Assembly (NCBI GenBank): GCA_025449735.1
Contig: JANWIV010000002.1
Location: 186,001 to 250,000, forward strand
Direction: 5' to 3'
Source of the DNA: Candidatus Microgenomates bacterium
GTDB taxonomy: Bacteria; Patescibacteriota; Microgenomatia; UBA1406; HO2-37-13b
DNA: 64,000 nucleotides
Position numbers and translations under genes: made by a program. Under the pieces are notes generated by a model. The model saw only the letters and a program-made list of their open reading frames with translations, ran no database searches and was not told the origin of the DNA. This document shows, in pieces, positions 19,470 through 28,245 of the stretch. Every line of letters begins with the position of its first letter. Position 1 is the first letter of the stretch.

Positions 19470-19674
19470 GAAATTTGTTTGTTCGTTTGCGATATTATTT
19501 CACCTCCAGACTTTTATTTTAATTTTTACTATATAAGTACAGAAGATGATTATAAAGATTGATTTGGCACATTGCAACCCTTACAATCTATACAAAACTG
19601 TATCAGAGGGGATATTATGAGACTTAGTTATTGACATCAATTTTATAGATAGTAAAATAATTTATAGCAAGGAG

Positions 19675-20016
19675 GTGCAAATTAAAATGACTGAATATTA
19701 TCAATATTTTCACGAAGTAAAAGGACCGTTCCAATTTCCTATTTCGAAAGTATTTGTAGAAAGGCATACCTCTGATCTTTTAAAAGAATTACAAGTGGAC
19801 GTTTCTGAGCTTGTCAAACGACACGGAAATTGTGATTGGGGAATGGTTAGCGAGAGAGAAAAAGCTGTCAATGATGCAGCTATTATTTCTGGAGGTGTAG
19901 CTTTATCGAAATTTAACATTGGTGAAGAAAGCGATCCTCTTTTATTATGTTTGATGACCGACAGGAGGACTTGTGTTTGTGAAGTATTTACAGACGTAGC
20001 GCTGGATTTAGATTAA
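19675..20016 (+). CDS. Hypothetical protein
   Basis: ORF with AAGGAGGTG ribosome site; start possibly ATG 19687. Confidence 0.55.
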   Translation: MQIKMTEYYQYFHEVKGPFQFPISKVFVERHTSDLLKELQVDVSELVKRHGNCDWGMVSEREKAVNDAAIISGGVALSKFNIGEESDPLLLCLMTDRRTCVCEVFTDVALDLD

Positions 20017-20041
20017 GAAATTCTTGAGTTGAATAATTAAG

Positions 20042-20115
20042 CGGGACCAACCGGACTCGAACCGGCGACCTTCCGCGTGACAGGCGGACGCTCTAACCAA
20101 CTGAGCTATGATCCC
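20042..20115 (-). tRNA. tRNA-Asp(GTC)
   Basis: GGGATCA/TGGTCCC acceptor, TCCGC-CTGTCAC-GCGGA, discriminator G. Confidence 0.93.
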
Positions 20116-20212
20116 AAAGCACAATATATTTTAACACATAAACCATCTATTTTGAACCCTACCTTATCAGTGAATAAAATTCCCATAGACAATTTTTCAC
20201 TTTTTTAAGGTC

Positions 20213-20240
20213 TACTTTCATTAATTAATTAATGAAAGTA
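20213..20240. promoter_or_regulatory. 28-nt perfect palindrome TACTTTCATTAATTAATTAATGAAAGTA
   Basis: Exactly self-complementary; downstream of TrpR-like gene. Confidence 0.75.
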
Positions 20241-20269
20241 GGGCAGGAAGAATCCTTAAAAACATAGTC

Positions 20270-20713
20270 CTAGATATCTGAAGTTTTCCTTTTTTGTTTC
20301 GTTTTTTGGTAATTCCAGAAGCTAGACCAATGCCCCCTTTTTATTCCTGGCTGCAGAAACATATTATAAAAAATATCCTCCAGTAAATACGTGATTTCTT
20401 CCTTGGCTGAAAGTCGTTCCAGGTCATCCTTTAGGTTTGTTTTTACGTGTTGTAGCATTAGAGAATATCGTGAAACAGTTGCCGATGAAACCTTCATTGC
20501 TTGTTGAATTGCTTTATGTTCAGCTCCTTTAATGAGTAGGTATAGAATAACTACTCGTTTCGCAAGCATTACTTGTTCTGTTGGAGTTAATATCTCCCCT
20601 ATAAGTCGAGTGAATTGAGCTTCTGTTTTATTTTTTCCTACAATCTCATAAAGTAGCTTGAATATTTTGGCTAATGAATCTTTTCTTAATTTCGCTTTTG
20701 AGATATGAACCAT
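20270..20713 (-). CDS. TrpR/YerC-family DNA-binding protein
   Basis: LTPTEQVMLAKRVVILYLLIKGAEHKAIQQAMKVSSATVSRYSLML. Confidence 0.8.
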   Translation of the reverse strand: MVHISKAKLRKDSLAKIFKLLYEIVGKNKTEAQFTRLIGEILTPTEQVMLAKRVVILYLLIKGAEHKAIQQAMKVSSATVSRYSLMLQHVKTNLKDDLERLSAKEEITYLLEDIFYNMFLQPGIKRGHWSSFWNYQKTKQKRKTSDI

Positions 20714-20717
20714 ATCC

Positions 20718-20749
20718 TACTTTCATTAATTAATTAATTAATGAAAGTA
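20718..20749. promoter_or_regulatory. 32-nt perfect palindrome TACTTTCATTAATTAATTAATTAATGAAAGTA
   Basis: Exactly self-complementary; 4 nt upstream of the TrpR-like ATG, between it and divergent polX. Confidence 0.8.
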
Positions 20750-20827
20750 AGTATAATTCATGGTGATTAGAGATGTCAATTTGCTGAAAGCTACTAGTAG
20801 TAAGTTACTTGATGTTATAATTAAATT

Positions 20828-22597
20828 GTGAAAACAGCAAATAAGGACATTGCTCACCTCATGCGCTCGGTGGCGGCCGCCTATGAACTCAAAGGATTTA
20901 ACCGTTTTCGTCGCATTGCCTATGAGCAAGCGAGTGACGCCATTGAACATTTGAATCGTGAGATATATGATGTCTGGCAAAATGGCGAGCTTGAGGCGGT
21001 TTCTGGCATTGGCGCAACGCTTTCAGCCCATCTTCATGAATATTTTACTAAAAAAGGGAGCGATGATACTTATATTGTCAAACAAATTAGTGATTACCCG
21101 GCATCTGTCTATGAATTGATGAAAGTACCTGGGCTTGGGGCCAAGCGTGCTTTTCGACTATCTCAGGAGTTTGGTATTGTCGACGCTAAAGGATCGTATG
21201 AAAAATTGTTAAAAATTGCTGAAAGCGGTCGTATTGCCCCCTTACCTGGTTTTGGCGAGAAATCAGAAAAAGCGATAATCACTTCTATTAAAACCTTTGT
21301 ACAAGAACAACATAGCGAGGTTCGAATGCCGCTCGCTTATGCCACCAGTCTTGCCGAAGAGGTAATTGACTATATGAAGAGCAATCCCCATGTTGAGCAA
21401 ATTGATGCTTTGGGTTCACTCCGGCGACAGGTAGCGACTATTGGTGATATAGACCTGGCGGTTGTCTCCAAAAAAGAATACTTTGGCGAGATTATCAGCC
21501 ATTTTATCGCCTATCCTGGTCGGGTTAAGACAGAGACACAAGGAGAAAATAAAGCCAGCATGACGGTTGCTGGGGGGCGAGACGTTGATTTGAGGATGAG
21601 CGAACCTAAAAGTTATGGCGCCATGTTGCAATATTTTACTGGCTCCAAACTGCATAACATTCGCCTTCGCGAATATGGACTTAAAAAAGGGTATTCGCTC
21701 AATGAATTTGGAATAAAGGAAATAAAGTCAGAAAAGCGTCATATTTTTGCCACTGAACAAGATTTTTATAAGTTTCTGAGTCTACCTTATGTCGCGCCAG
21801 AGATTCGGGAGGGGACGAATGAAGTAGAGCTGGCGATTAAATATAAATTACCCAAATTAGTGGAATTGAGGGACATCAAGGGAGATCTTCAGATTCATTC
21901 TGATTATGATCTGACCTCTTCTCACGATCTGGGAGCCGACAGCGTTGAGTCGATAATAAAGCGAGCAAAACAACTGAACTATGATTATTTTGCCATTACC
22001 GATCACAATCCAGCTCAATCGACAGGAAGCGAAGAAAAGATTGTCAATATTATGAAACGCCGACATGAATATTTTGCCAAGTATCAAAAAAAGTTTAACC
22101 TGATTATTAGTTGTGAAGTTGATATTACTCCAGATGGTAGTCTCGCCTTACCAAGCGCCGCGCTTGAGTATGTTGATATGGTTTTGATAAGCATTCATTC
22201 CAGTTTTAGGCAGCCAAAAGCGGAAATGACCAGTCGAATTTTAAAAGCCTTATCAACCAGCCCGAAGGTCAAGGTCCTGGCTCATCCAACAGGAAGGTTG
22301 CTCGGCAAACGGCAAGAAATTGAAGCCGATTGGGGTGCAATTTTTGCAGAATGCAAAAAAAGAGGTATTGCAGTTGAGATAAATGCTTATCCGGAGAGAC
22401 TCGATTTACCAGATAGCCTGGTGAGGCAGGCTAAGGAGGTTGGGGTGCTTTTTACCTTGGGTACTGATGCTCATGCCATCTCTCACATGGACAATATGCG
22501 TTTTGGGGTGTCGGTGGCTCGCCGCGGTTGGCTTGAAAAAAATGATATAATTAATAGCAAGAGCTGGAAGGAAGTTAATGAATGGATTAGTAAATAG
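20828..22597 (+). CDS. polX: DNA polymerase X with C-terminal PHP domain
   Basis: HhH region, GSLRRQVATIGDIDLAV polymerase site, PHP motifs QIHSDYDLTSSHD, ITDHNPAQS. Confidence 0.93.
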   Translation: MKTANKDIAHLMRSVAAAYELKGFNRFRRIAYEQASDAIEHLNREIYDVWQNGELEAVSGIGATLSAHLHEYFTKKGSDDTYIVKQISDYPASVYELMKVPGLGAKRAFRLSQEFGIVDAKGSYEKLLKIAESGRIAPLPGFGEKSEKAIITSIKTFVQEQHSEVRMPLAYATSLAEEVIDYMKSNPHVEQIDALGSLRRQVATIGDIDLAVVSKKEYFGEIISHFIAYPGRVKTETQGENKASMTVAGGRDVDLRMSEPKSYGAMLQYFTGSKLHNIRLREYGLKKGYSLNEFGIKEIKSEKRHIFATEQDFYKFLSLPYVAPEIREGTNEVELAIKYKLPKLVELRDIKGDLQIHSDYDLTSSHDLGADSVESIIKRAKQLNYDYFAITDHNPAQSTGSEEKIVNIMKRRHEYFAKYQKKFNLIISCEVDITPDGSLALPSAALEYVDMVLISIHSSFRQPKAEMTSRILKALSTSPKVKVLAHPTGRLLGKRQEIEADWGAIFAECKKRGIAVEINAYPERLDLPDSLVRQAKEVGVLFTLGTDAHAISHMDNMRFGVSVARRGWLEKNDIINSKSWKEVNEWISK

Positions 22598-22602
22598 AGT
22601 TT

Positions 22603-22673
22603 GCCCGCCGGTTCTTACCGTGCGCCTTAGTCCCGCCTTGGCGGGACGGCTTACGGAGCAAACTATTGCGGGC
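22603..22673. repeat. Intergenic multi-hairpin element
   Basis: GCCCGC...GCGGGC outer; central GTCCCGCC-TT-GGCGGGAC perfect 8-bp hairpin (22630-22647). Confidence 0.65.
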
Positions 22674-22733
22674 CTAGGAATCTGTATTTGATTAGTTACA
22701 ATTCGAAAACAGTTTCTAAGGGAGGTGAAATAA

Positions 22734-23285
22734 ATGAATACAACTTACATAATTATCGGAATCATTGCCGTTATCGCCATATATATCGTCGGTATCTACA
22801 ATGGACTGATCACTTTAAGAGCCAGAATCAAGGAAGCGCTATCTGGAATTGATGTTCAACTTAAGCGAAGAATTGATCTTATTCCTAATTTGGTAGAAAC
22901 CGTCAAAGGTTATGCCAAGCATGAGAAGACTGTCTTTGAAAATGTCACCAAAGCGAGGAGTCAGCTAATCAAAGCCGGTGGACTAGAAGAAAAAGCCGCT
23001 GCCAACAATATGTTGACTGATGCTTTAAAAAGTCTTTTTGCTGTCGCGGAAGCCTATCCTGATCTTAAGGCGAGTACTAATTTTCAAGATTTGCAGCGTC
23101 AACTTGAGGATACAGAAGACAAGATTGCTTATAGTCGCCAGTTTTACAATGCTAATGTCTTGGCTTACAATACCAAAATAAAGGTGGTACCGAGCAATTT
23201 CATAGCGCAAATGTTTGGCTTTACCGAAGAGCAATTTTTTGCTGCTACTGAGGAAGAAAGAAAGAATGTTAAAGTAACATTCTAA
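22734..23285 (+). CDS. lemA: LemA family protein
   Basis: [39 protein letters not shown]. Confidence 0.95.
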   Translation: MNTTYIIIGIIAVIAIYIVGIYNGLITLRARIKEALSGIDVQLKRRIDLIPNLVETVKGYAKHEKTVFENVTKARSQLIKAGGLEEKAAANNMLTDALKSLFAVAEAYPDLKASTNFQDLQRQLEDTEDKIAYSRQFYNANVLAYNTKIKVVPSNFIAQMFGFTEEQFFAATEEERKNVKVTF

Positions 23286-23286
23286 T

Positions 23287-23360
23287 TTGAAAGTTGAAAT
23301 TTGAAAATTGAAAATCATTTTTCATCTCTCATTTTTCATTTTTCATTTTTCATATTTTTC
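23287..23360. repeat. Heptad array A (TTGAAAN x4 | ATTTTTC-type x5-6), inverted halves
   Basis: TTGAAAG TTGAAAT TTGAAAA TTGAAAA TC ATTTTTC ATCTCTC ATTTTTC ATTTTTC ATTTTTC. Confidence 0.85.
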
Positions 23361-23363
23361 ATC

Positions 23364-24257
23364 GTGACAATCTACAGCCAAATTACCGGTAATAAAATTA
23401 AGACTTACTTAATTCTTGCCCTGTTTATGGGGTTGGTATTTACTTTTTTTTATTTTTTAGGGGCTTATTTTGGCAACCCAAGTACCTACTTCTTGTTTGG
23501 AATGACTTTTTCTTTAGTTTCCGGCTTGGGAAGCTATTTTTATTCTGATAAATTGGTGCTCGCCATGGCGGGCGCCAAGCCTGCTAACAAGAAAGAGAAT
23601 TTTGATTTTTATACTGCGGTAGAAAATATGTCTATTGCGGCTGGGTTGCCGAAGCCGAAACTATATGTGATTGAAGACTCGGCAATGAATGCTTTTGCTA
23701 CCGGGCGCGACCCTACCCACGCTGTCGTCGCCGCGACTACAGGACTTTTATCCAAACTAGATCGAGCCGAGGTAGAAGGGGTAATCGCTCATGAAATGAG
23801 TCATATCAAAAATTATGATATGCTCGTTTCAACAATTGTGGCGGTCTTGGTAGGGACTTTGGTTTTTGTTGCTGATTGGGTCTCAAGAAGCCTTTTTTGG
23901 GGAGGGGGAGATAGCGACGACAGTCGCGGTAATGCAATTGGTATGGTAGTGTTTATTATTTTTCTAATTATTACTCCTATTTTGGCGACATTAATTCAGC
24001 TTTGTATTAGTCGCAAGCGCGAACTTTTGGCTGATGCCACCGGCTCACTGCTCAATCGCAATCCAGATGCACTCGCCAATGCGTTGATCAAAATCTCCGG
24101 TGATCCACAGCCTTTGATGCGAGCCTCAAATGCGACTGCTCATCTCTTTATTGACAACCCATTTAAGAATCGATCAAAAAAAGCCAGTTTCATTGCTGGT
24201 CTTTTTTCCACCCACCCACCGGTTGAAGAGAGAGTAAAGCTCTTACGAGCTATGTAG
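23364..24257 (+). CDS. htpX: HtpX-like zinc metalloprotease
   Basis: GVIAHEMSHIKNYD; likely GTG start 23364 just after heptad array A. Confidence 0.92.
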   Translation: MTIYSQITGNKIKTYLILALFMGLVFTFFYFLGAYFGNPSTYFLFGMTFSLVSGLGSYFYSDKLVLAMAGAKPANKKENFDFYTAVENMSIAAGLPKPKLYVIEDSAMNAFATGRDPTHAVVAATTGLLSKLDRAEVEGVIAHEMSHIKNYDMLVSTIVAVLVGTLVFVADWVSRSLFWGGGDSDDSRGNAIGMVVFIIFLIITPILATLIQLCISRKRELLADATGSLLNRNPDALANALIKISGDPQPLMRASNATAHLFIDNPFKNRSKKASFIAGLFSTHPPVEERVKLLRAM

Positions 24258-24285
24258 TATGTAATATGTAGTACGAAAATACAAG
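24251..24285. repeat. Heptad array B (TATGTAG type, 5x7)
   Basis: TATGTAG TATGTAA TATGTAG TACGAAA ATACAAG, ends at nth ATG. Confidence 0.8.
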
Positions 24286-24948
24286 ATGAAAAGCAATTCA
24301 ATTCAGGACATCGATAAGATAAAGAAACGGGTAGAGACTATACTTAAAATCCTCAAAAAACTTCATCCCAATGCTAGGATAGTCCTTAATTACTCTAATA
24401 ATTGGGAGCTCCTGGTGGCGGTGATTCTTTCAGCCCTGTGCACTGATAAGAAAGTCAATGAAGTCACGGCTCGTTTGTTTAAGAAATATCCGACACTAAA
24501 TGATTATTTAAAAGCAAACAGCAACGAGTTTGAGCAAGATATTCGATCCACTGGCTTTTATAAAAACAAAACTAAAAGTATCCTTGGGGCAGCCAAGGTC
24601 ATCAGCGAAAAATTTGATGGTCAAATCCCACGTACAATGAGTGAGATGTTGATGATACCCGGTGTAGCTCGTAAGACCGCTAATGTGGTCCTTGGCAATG
24701 CCTACGGAGTTGTTGAAGGTATTGCAGTTGACACTCATGTGAGGCGACTATCGCAAAAATTTGGACTGACTGAAAGTGATGACCCGGTTAGGATCGAGCA
24801 GGATCTTATGATGATTTTACCCAAAAGCGAGTGGTTTAATTTCACCTATCGACTGATTGATTATGGTCGTAATGAGTCACCAGCGAGAAAGAAAAATGAC
24901 ACCGATGACCCAATAAGCATGGCATTAATCGAATCTGGCAGAGTCTAA
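24286..24948 (+). CDS. nth: Endonuclease III-like HhH-GPD DNA glycosylase lacking C-terminal Fe-S cysteines
   Basis: MIPGVARKTANVVLGNAYG, VDTHVRRLSQKFGL; C-term has no Cys. Confidence 0.9.
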   Translation: MKSNSIQDIDKIKKRVETILKILKKLHPNARIVLNYSNNWELLVAVILSALCTDKKVNEVTARLFKKYPTLNDYLKANSNEFEQDIRSTGFYKNKTKSILGAAKVISEKFDGQIPRTMSEMLMIPGVARKTANVVLGNAYGVVEGIAVDTHVRRLSQKFGLTESDDPVRIEQDLMMILPKSEWFNFTYRLIDYGRNESPARKKNDTDDPISMALIESGRV

Positions 24949-24960
24949 ATATTATAAAAT

Positions 24961-25015
24961 ACCGTGGGTGCGAACCTATTTAACCCCCGGGGTTATTTGA
25001 GTACGGAACCTACGG
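24961..25015. repeat. Imperfect GC-rich hairpin upstream of gatC
   Basis: ACCGTGGGT..AACCCC/CGGGGTT..ACCTACGGT. Confidence 0.6.
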
Positions 25016-25120
25016 TAAACTTGACAAAAATTTTAAATCTAGCTAAAAACCGCTGTTGATGTACTACGACTTGGCAATTTTTCCTTTAATAAAGGCTTAG
25101 GATGTCGTATACTTGTTTCC

Positions 25121-25432
25121 ATGAAGCCAAGTCAGAAAATAACCAAAGTCGAGGTTGAACAAATTGCAAAACTGGCAAACCTATCGCTCTCTCCAGATGA
25201 AGTTGAAAAATTCCCCAGCCAACTTGAGGAAAGCTTGGAATATGTCGAAAACTTGCAGGAAATCGATACTAGCCAGGTCCCCGAAAACTACTTTACTACC
25301 CCACTGAAAAATGTACTCGCTGAGGATATTGTTGATGAGTCGATTATGTTGACTCAGGCAGAAGCACTAAAAAATGTCAAGAATACCAAAAGAGGTTATT
25401 TTGTTGTCAAAAGGATAATTCATGAATCATGA
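25121..25432 (+). CDS. gatC: Aspartyl/glutamyl-tRNA amidotransferase subunit C
   Basis: VEQIAKLANLSLSPDEVEKFPSQLEESLEYVENLQEIDT; gatCAB order. Confidence 0.93.
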   Translation: MKPSQKITKVEVEQIAKLANLSLSPDEVEKFPSQLEESLEYVENLQEIDTSQVPENYFTTPLKNVLAEDIVDESIMLTQAEALKNVKNTKRGYFVVKRIIHES

Positions 25433-25455
25433 AAAGTGAAGCATGAATCATGGAG
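25421..25455. repeat. Heptad array C (CATGAAT type, 5x7) across gatC stop/gatA start
   Basis: CATGAAT CATGAAA AGTGAAG CATGAAT CATGGAG. Confidence 0.8.
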
Positions 25456-26844
25456 CTAAAAACTATGGATTTACTAGGAAAATCGGCAACAGAGATAATC
25501 AGCATAAGAAAAAAAAATCAAGTTTCTTCGGGTGAGGTAATAGAGTATTTCAGCAAAAGAATTGAAAAGTTTGAAGGGAAGCTAAATTGCTTTGTAACAA
25601 AAACAGAAAAAGTAAGTCAAGTAGATAACGGTGTCTTGGCAGGATTGCCGTTGGCAATAAAGGATAATTTCTGCACCAAAGGGATACGAACAACCGCTTC
25701 GTCCAAAGTCCTTGATGATTTTATACCTGCATTCGAATCAACCGTGACCAGTCGTTTGAATCAAGCTGGGATGACACTACTAGGTAAAACCAACCTCGAT
25801 GCTTGGGCACATGGCTCAAGTACCGAGACGAGTGACTATGGAGTGACCAAAAATCCTTACAACATAGAATATGTCCCTGGAGGCTCTTCGGGAGGCTCTG
25901 CCGCCGCAGTAGCAGCAGGACTGGCGCCAGCGGCGATTGGCACCGAGACTGCCGGCTCAATTCGCCTGCCAGCAGCTTGGTGTGGAGTGGTTGGGTTGAA
26001 ACCGTCCTATGGCCGGGTCTCAAGATATGGAATTGTTGCCATGGGTTCTTCTTGGGACTGCCCAGGGCCGATTACACAGACAGTTGAGGATGCGGCTATG
26101 CTTTTAGAAATCATTGCGGGACATGATAGTAATGATGCAACAACTGCCAATGAGAGGGTAGAGAATTATCAACAAGTTATTGATCAAAAGAAAAAATACA
26201 CCGTGGGAATAAGTGAGGAATATTTTGAAGGAGTTGACTCAGAAATTGTAAATTTGACTAAAGAGAGCATCGCAAAGCTTGAAAAAATGGGACACTCAAT
26301 AAAGCCAGTGAAATTGATGTCACCAAAATATGCCATATCAGTATATATGCTTTTGCAGCGGTCTGAGGTGTCTTCAAATTTAGGCCGTTATGATGGCATC
26401 CGATATGGGCAGGAAAGAACCCATTTTGGCCATGAAGCAAAGAGACGGATAATTTTAGGAACTCATGTCCTCTCTTCAGGTTACTACGATAGTTACTATA
26501 AAAAGGCGACTAAAGTCCGCTATTTAATTAGGCAAGATTTTGAAAAAGTGTTTGAAGAGGTTGATGTCATTTTTGCCCCAACGACACCAATTACCGCAAC
26601 TAAAATTGGTGATCTTGAAAAGTATGCTTTTTATGGAGAGATGATGGACGTGCTTACTGAGCCGGCATCGGCGGCCGGGTTGCCAGCGATTTCGATCCCG
26701 ATCGGGATGCATTCCAATGGCCTACCAGTTGGCGGGCAATTTATGGGTAAGTATTTGGATGAAGGTACCATTTTGAATATTGCTTCTCAACTAGAGGAAG
26801 CCGTTAATTTTGACCGTCATTTGGTCATGAAAAAATATGAGTAA
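25450..26844 (+). CDS. gatA: Aspartyl/glutamyl-tRNA amidotransferase subunit A
   Basis: Amidase signature GGSSGGSAAAVAAGLAPAAIGTETAGSIRLPAA. Confidence 0.97.
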   Translation: MELKTMDLLGKSATEIISIRKKNQVSSGEVIEYFSKRIEKFEGKLNCFVTKTEKVSQVDNGVLAGLPLAIKDNFCTKGIRTTASSKVLDDFIPAFESTVTSRLNQAGMTLLGKTNLDAWAHGSSTETSDYGVTKNPYNIEYVPGGSSGGSAAAVAAGLAPAAIGTETAGSIRLPAAWCGVVGLKPSYGRVSRYGIVAMGSSWDCPGPITQTVEDAAMLLEIIAGHDSNDATTANERVENYQQVIDQKKKYTVGISEEYFEGVDSEIVNLTKESIAKLEKMGHSIKPVKLMSPKYAISVYMLLQRSEVSSNLGRYDGIRYGQERTHFGHEAKRRIILGTHVLSSGYYDSYYKKATKVRYLIRQDFEKVFEEVDVIFAPTTPITATKIGDLEKYAFYGEMMDVLTEPASAAGLPAISIPIGMHSNGLPVGGQFMGKYLDEGTILNIASQLEEAVNFDRHLVMKKYE

Positions 26845-28204
26845 ATATATTCCAGTCATTGGCTTGGAGATCCATGTTCAACTAAAAACAAAATCAAAAA
26901 TGTTTTCCCGTTGTAGCGCTGACTGGTTTGGCAAAGAGCCAAACACGGTAGTCGATCCAGTAACTTTAGGTCTGCCTGGGGCATTGCCGGTACCGAACAA
27001 AAAAGCGGTAGAGCAAGCAATACTTGTTGGAATGGCTTTAAACTGCGATATTGCCAAGGTTTCTAAATTTGACCGCAAACATTATTTTTATCCTGACTTA
27101 CCAAAAGGTTATCAAATTAGTCAATATGATCAGCCCCTTGCAAAGCAAGGGAAATTCGAAATTCGAAATTCGCCCGCCCTGAGCGAGGCCGAAGGGAAAT
27201 TCGAAATTGAAAAAACGATTGAAATTAAACGAGTTCATTTGGAAGAAGACACCGGCAAACTCATTCATGAAGGTAGCGATACGCTCGTCGATTTTAACCG
27301 CGCCGGGGTGCCCTTATTAGAAATTGTGACTGAGCCTGATTTTGATAGTAGTGATACAGTTAAGTATTTTCTAGAAGAGCTGCAGGTATTGATGCGACAC
27401 TTGGGTGTGTCGGATGCCGATATGGAAAAAGGCTCAATGCGCTTGGAACCAAATATCTCGCTACGCGAAGTAACAAGTAACAAGAAACAAGAAACAAATT
27501 CGGACAATTTACCAAAATACAAAGTAGAAATTAAAAATATTAATTCATTCCGGTTTGCTAAAGCGGCGATTGATTATGAACTAGCTCGTCATCAAGAGCT
27601 TCTTGAAAAAGGAGAGACGCCGGAGCAAGAGACTCGCGGTTGGGACAGTGTACATAAACGTACGGTCAGCCAGCGAACCAAGGAAGGGGAGGCTGATTAT
27701 CGCTATTTTCCCGAGCCCGATATTCCACCAATGGAATTTAGCGATGAAGATTTAAAAAAGATTAAAGAATCTATGCCCGAGTTACCTCAAGATCGATTAA
27801 ACCGTTTTGTCTCCCAATATGGTATTAAACATAGTGATGCCTTTACCATTACAAGGAATTTGAAATTAGCTGATTATTATGAAGCAGTATGCAATCTCAT
27901 CGAGAATAAACAATTTGTGGCTTCTGTCATTGTTAATAAAAAGCTATCAACAGATCATAGTGCAGAGGAATTTGCCAAAGCAGTAATAATAATGGCAAAA
28001 CCTAAAGAAACGGATGTTGATATGCTAGAGCAGGCTATAGATCAAGTCTTCTCTCAAAACAGCTCTGCAATTGCGGACTTCAAATCCGGTAAAGAAAATG
28101 CCATGCAGTTCTTAGTGGGTCAAGTAATGCGGGAACTCAAGGGCCAAGCCGATGCCAATCAAGTCAAGGAAGCAATTATGAAGAGATTAGAAAGCGAGAA
28201 ATGA
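26837..28204 (+). CDS. gatB: Aspartyl/glutamyl-tRNA amidotransferase subunit B
   Basis: GLEIHVQLKTKSKMFSRC, HYFYPDLPKGYQISQYD, VEIKNINSF. Confidence 0.97.
   Translation: MSKYIPVIGLEIHVQLKTKSKMFSRCSADWFGKEPNTVVDPVTLGLPGALPVPNKKAVEQAILVGMALNCDIAKVSKFDRKHYFYPDLPKGYQISQYDQPLAKQGKFEIRNSPALSEAEGKFEIEKTIEIKRVHLEEDTGKLIHEGSDTLVDFNRAGVPLLEIVTEPDFDSSDTVKYFLEELQVLMRHLGVSDADMEKGSMRLEPNISLREVTSNKKQETNSDNLPKYKVEIKNINSFRFAKAAIDYELARHQELLEKGETPEQETRGWDSVHKRTVSQRTKEGEADYRYFPEPDIPPMEFSDEDLKKIKESMPELPQDRLNRFVSQYGIKHSDAFTITRNLKLADYYEAVCNLIENKQFVASVIVNKKLSTDHSAEEFAKAVIIMAKPKETDVDMLEQAIDQVFSQNSSAIADFKSGKENAMQFLVGQVMRELKGQADANQVKEAIMKRLESEK
27151..27209. repeat. Heptad array D (GAAATTC x3, 24-nt GC palindromic unit, x2) inside gatB
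   Basis: GAAATTC GAAATTC GAAATTC GCCCGCCCTGAGCGAGGCCGAAGG GAAATTC GAAATTG. Confidence 0.85.
27468..27502. repeat. Heptad array E (AAGTAAC/AAGAAAC, 5x7) inside gatB
   Basis: AAGTAAC AAGTAAC AAGAAAC AAGAAAC AAATTCG. Confidence 0.8.
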
Positions 28205-28207
28205 AAT

Positions 28208-28242
28208 ATTTTACATTTTACTTTTTACATTTTACATTTTCC
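28208..28242. repeat. Heptad array F (ATTTTAC type, 5x7) between gatB and dnaE
   Basis: ATTTTAC ATTTTAC TTTTTAC ATTTTAC ATTTTCC; ends 3 nt before dnaE ATG. Confidence 0.85.
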
Positions 28243-28245
28243 TAA

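Noticed and set aside
23301-23363. N-terminal extension MKIENHFSSLIFHFSFFIFFI of HtpX in the ORF track
   Set aside because: This is translated heptad array A; GTG at 23364 is a better start.
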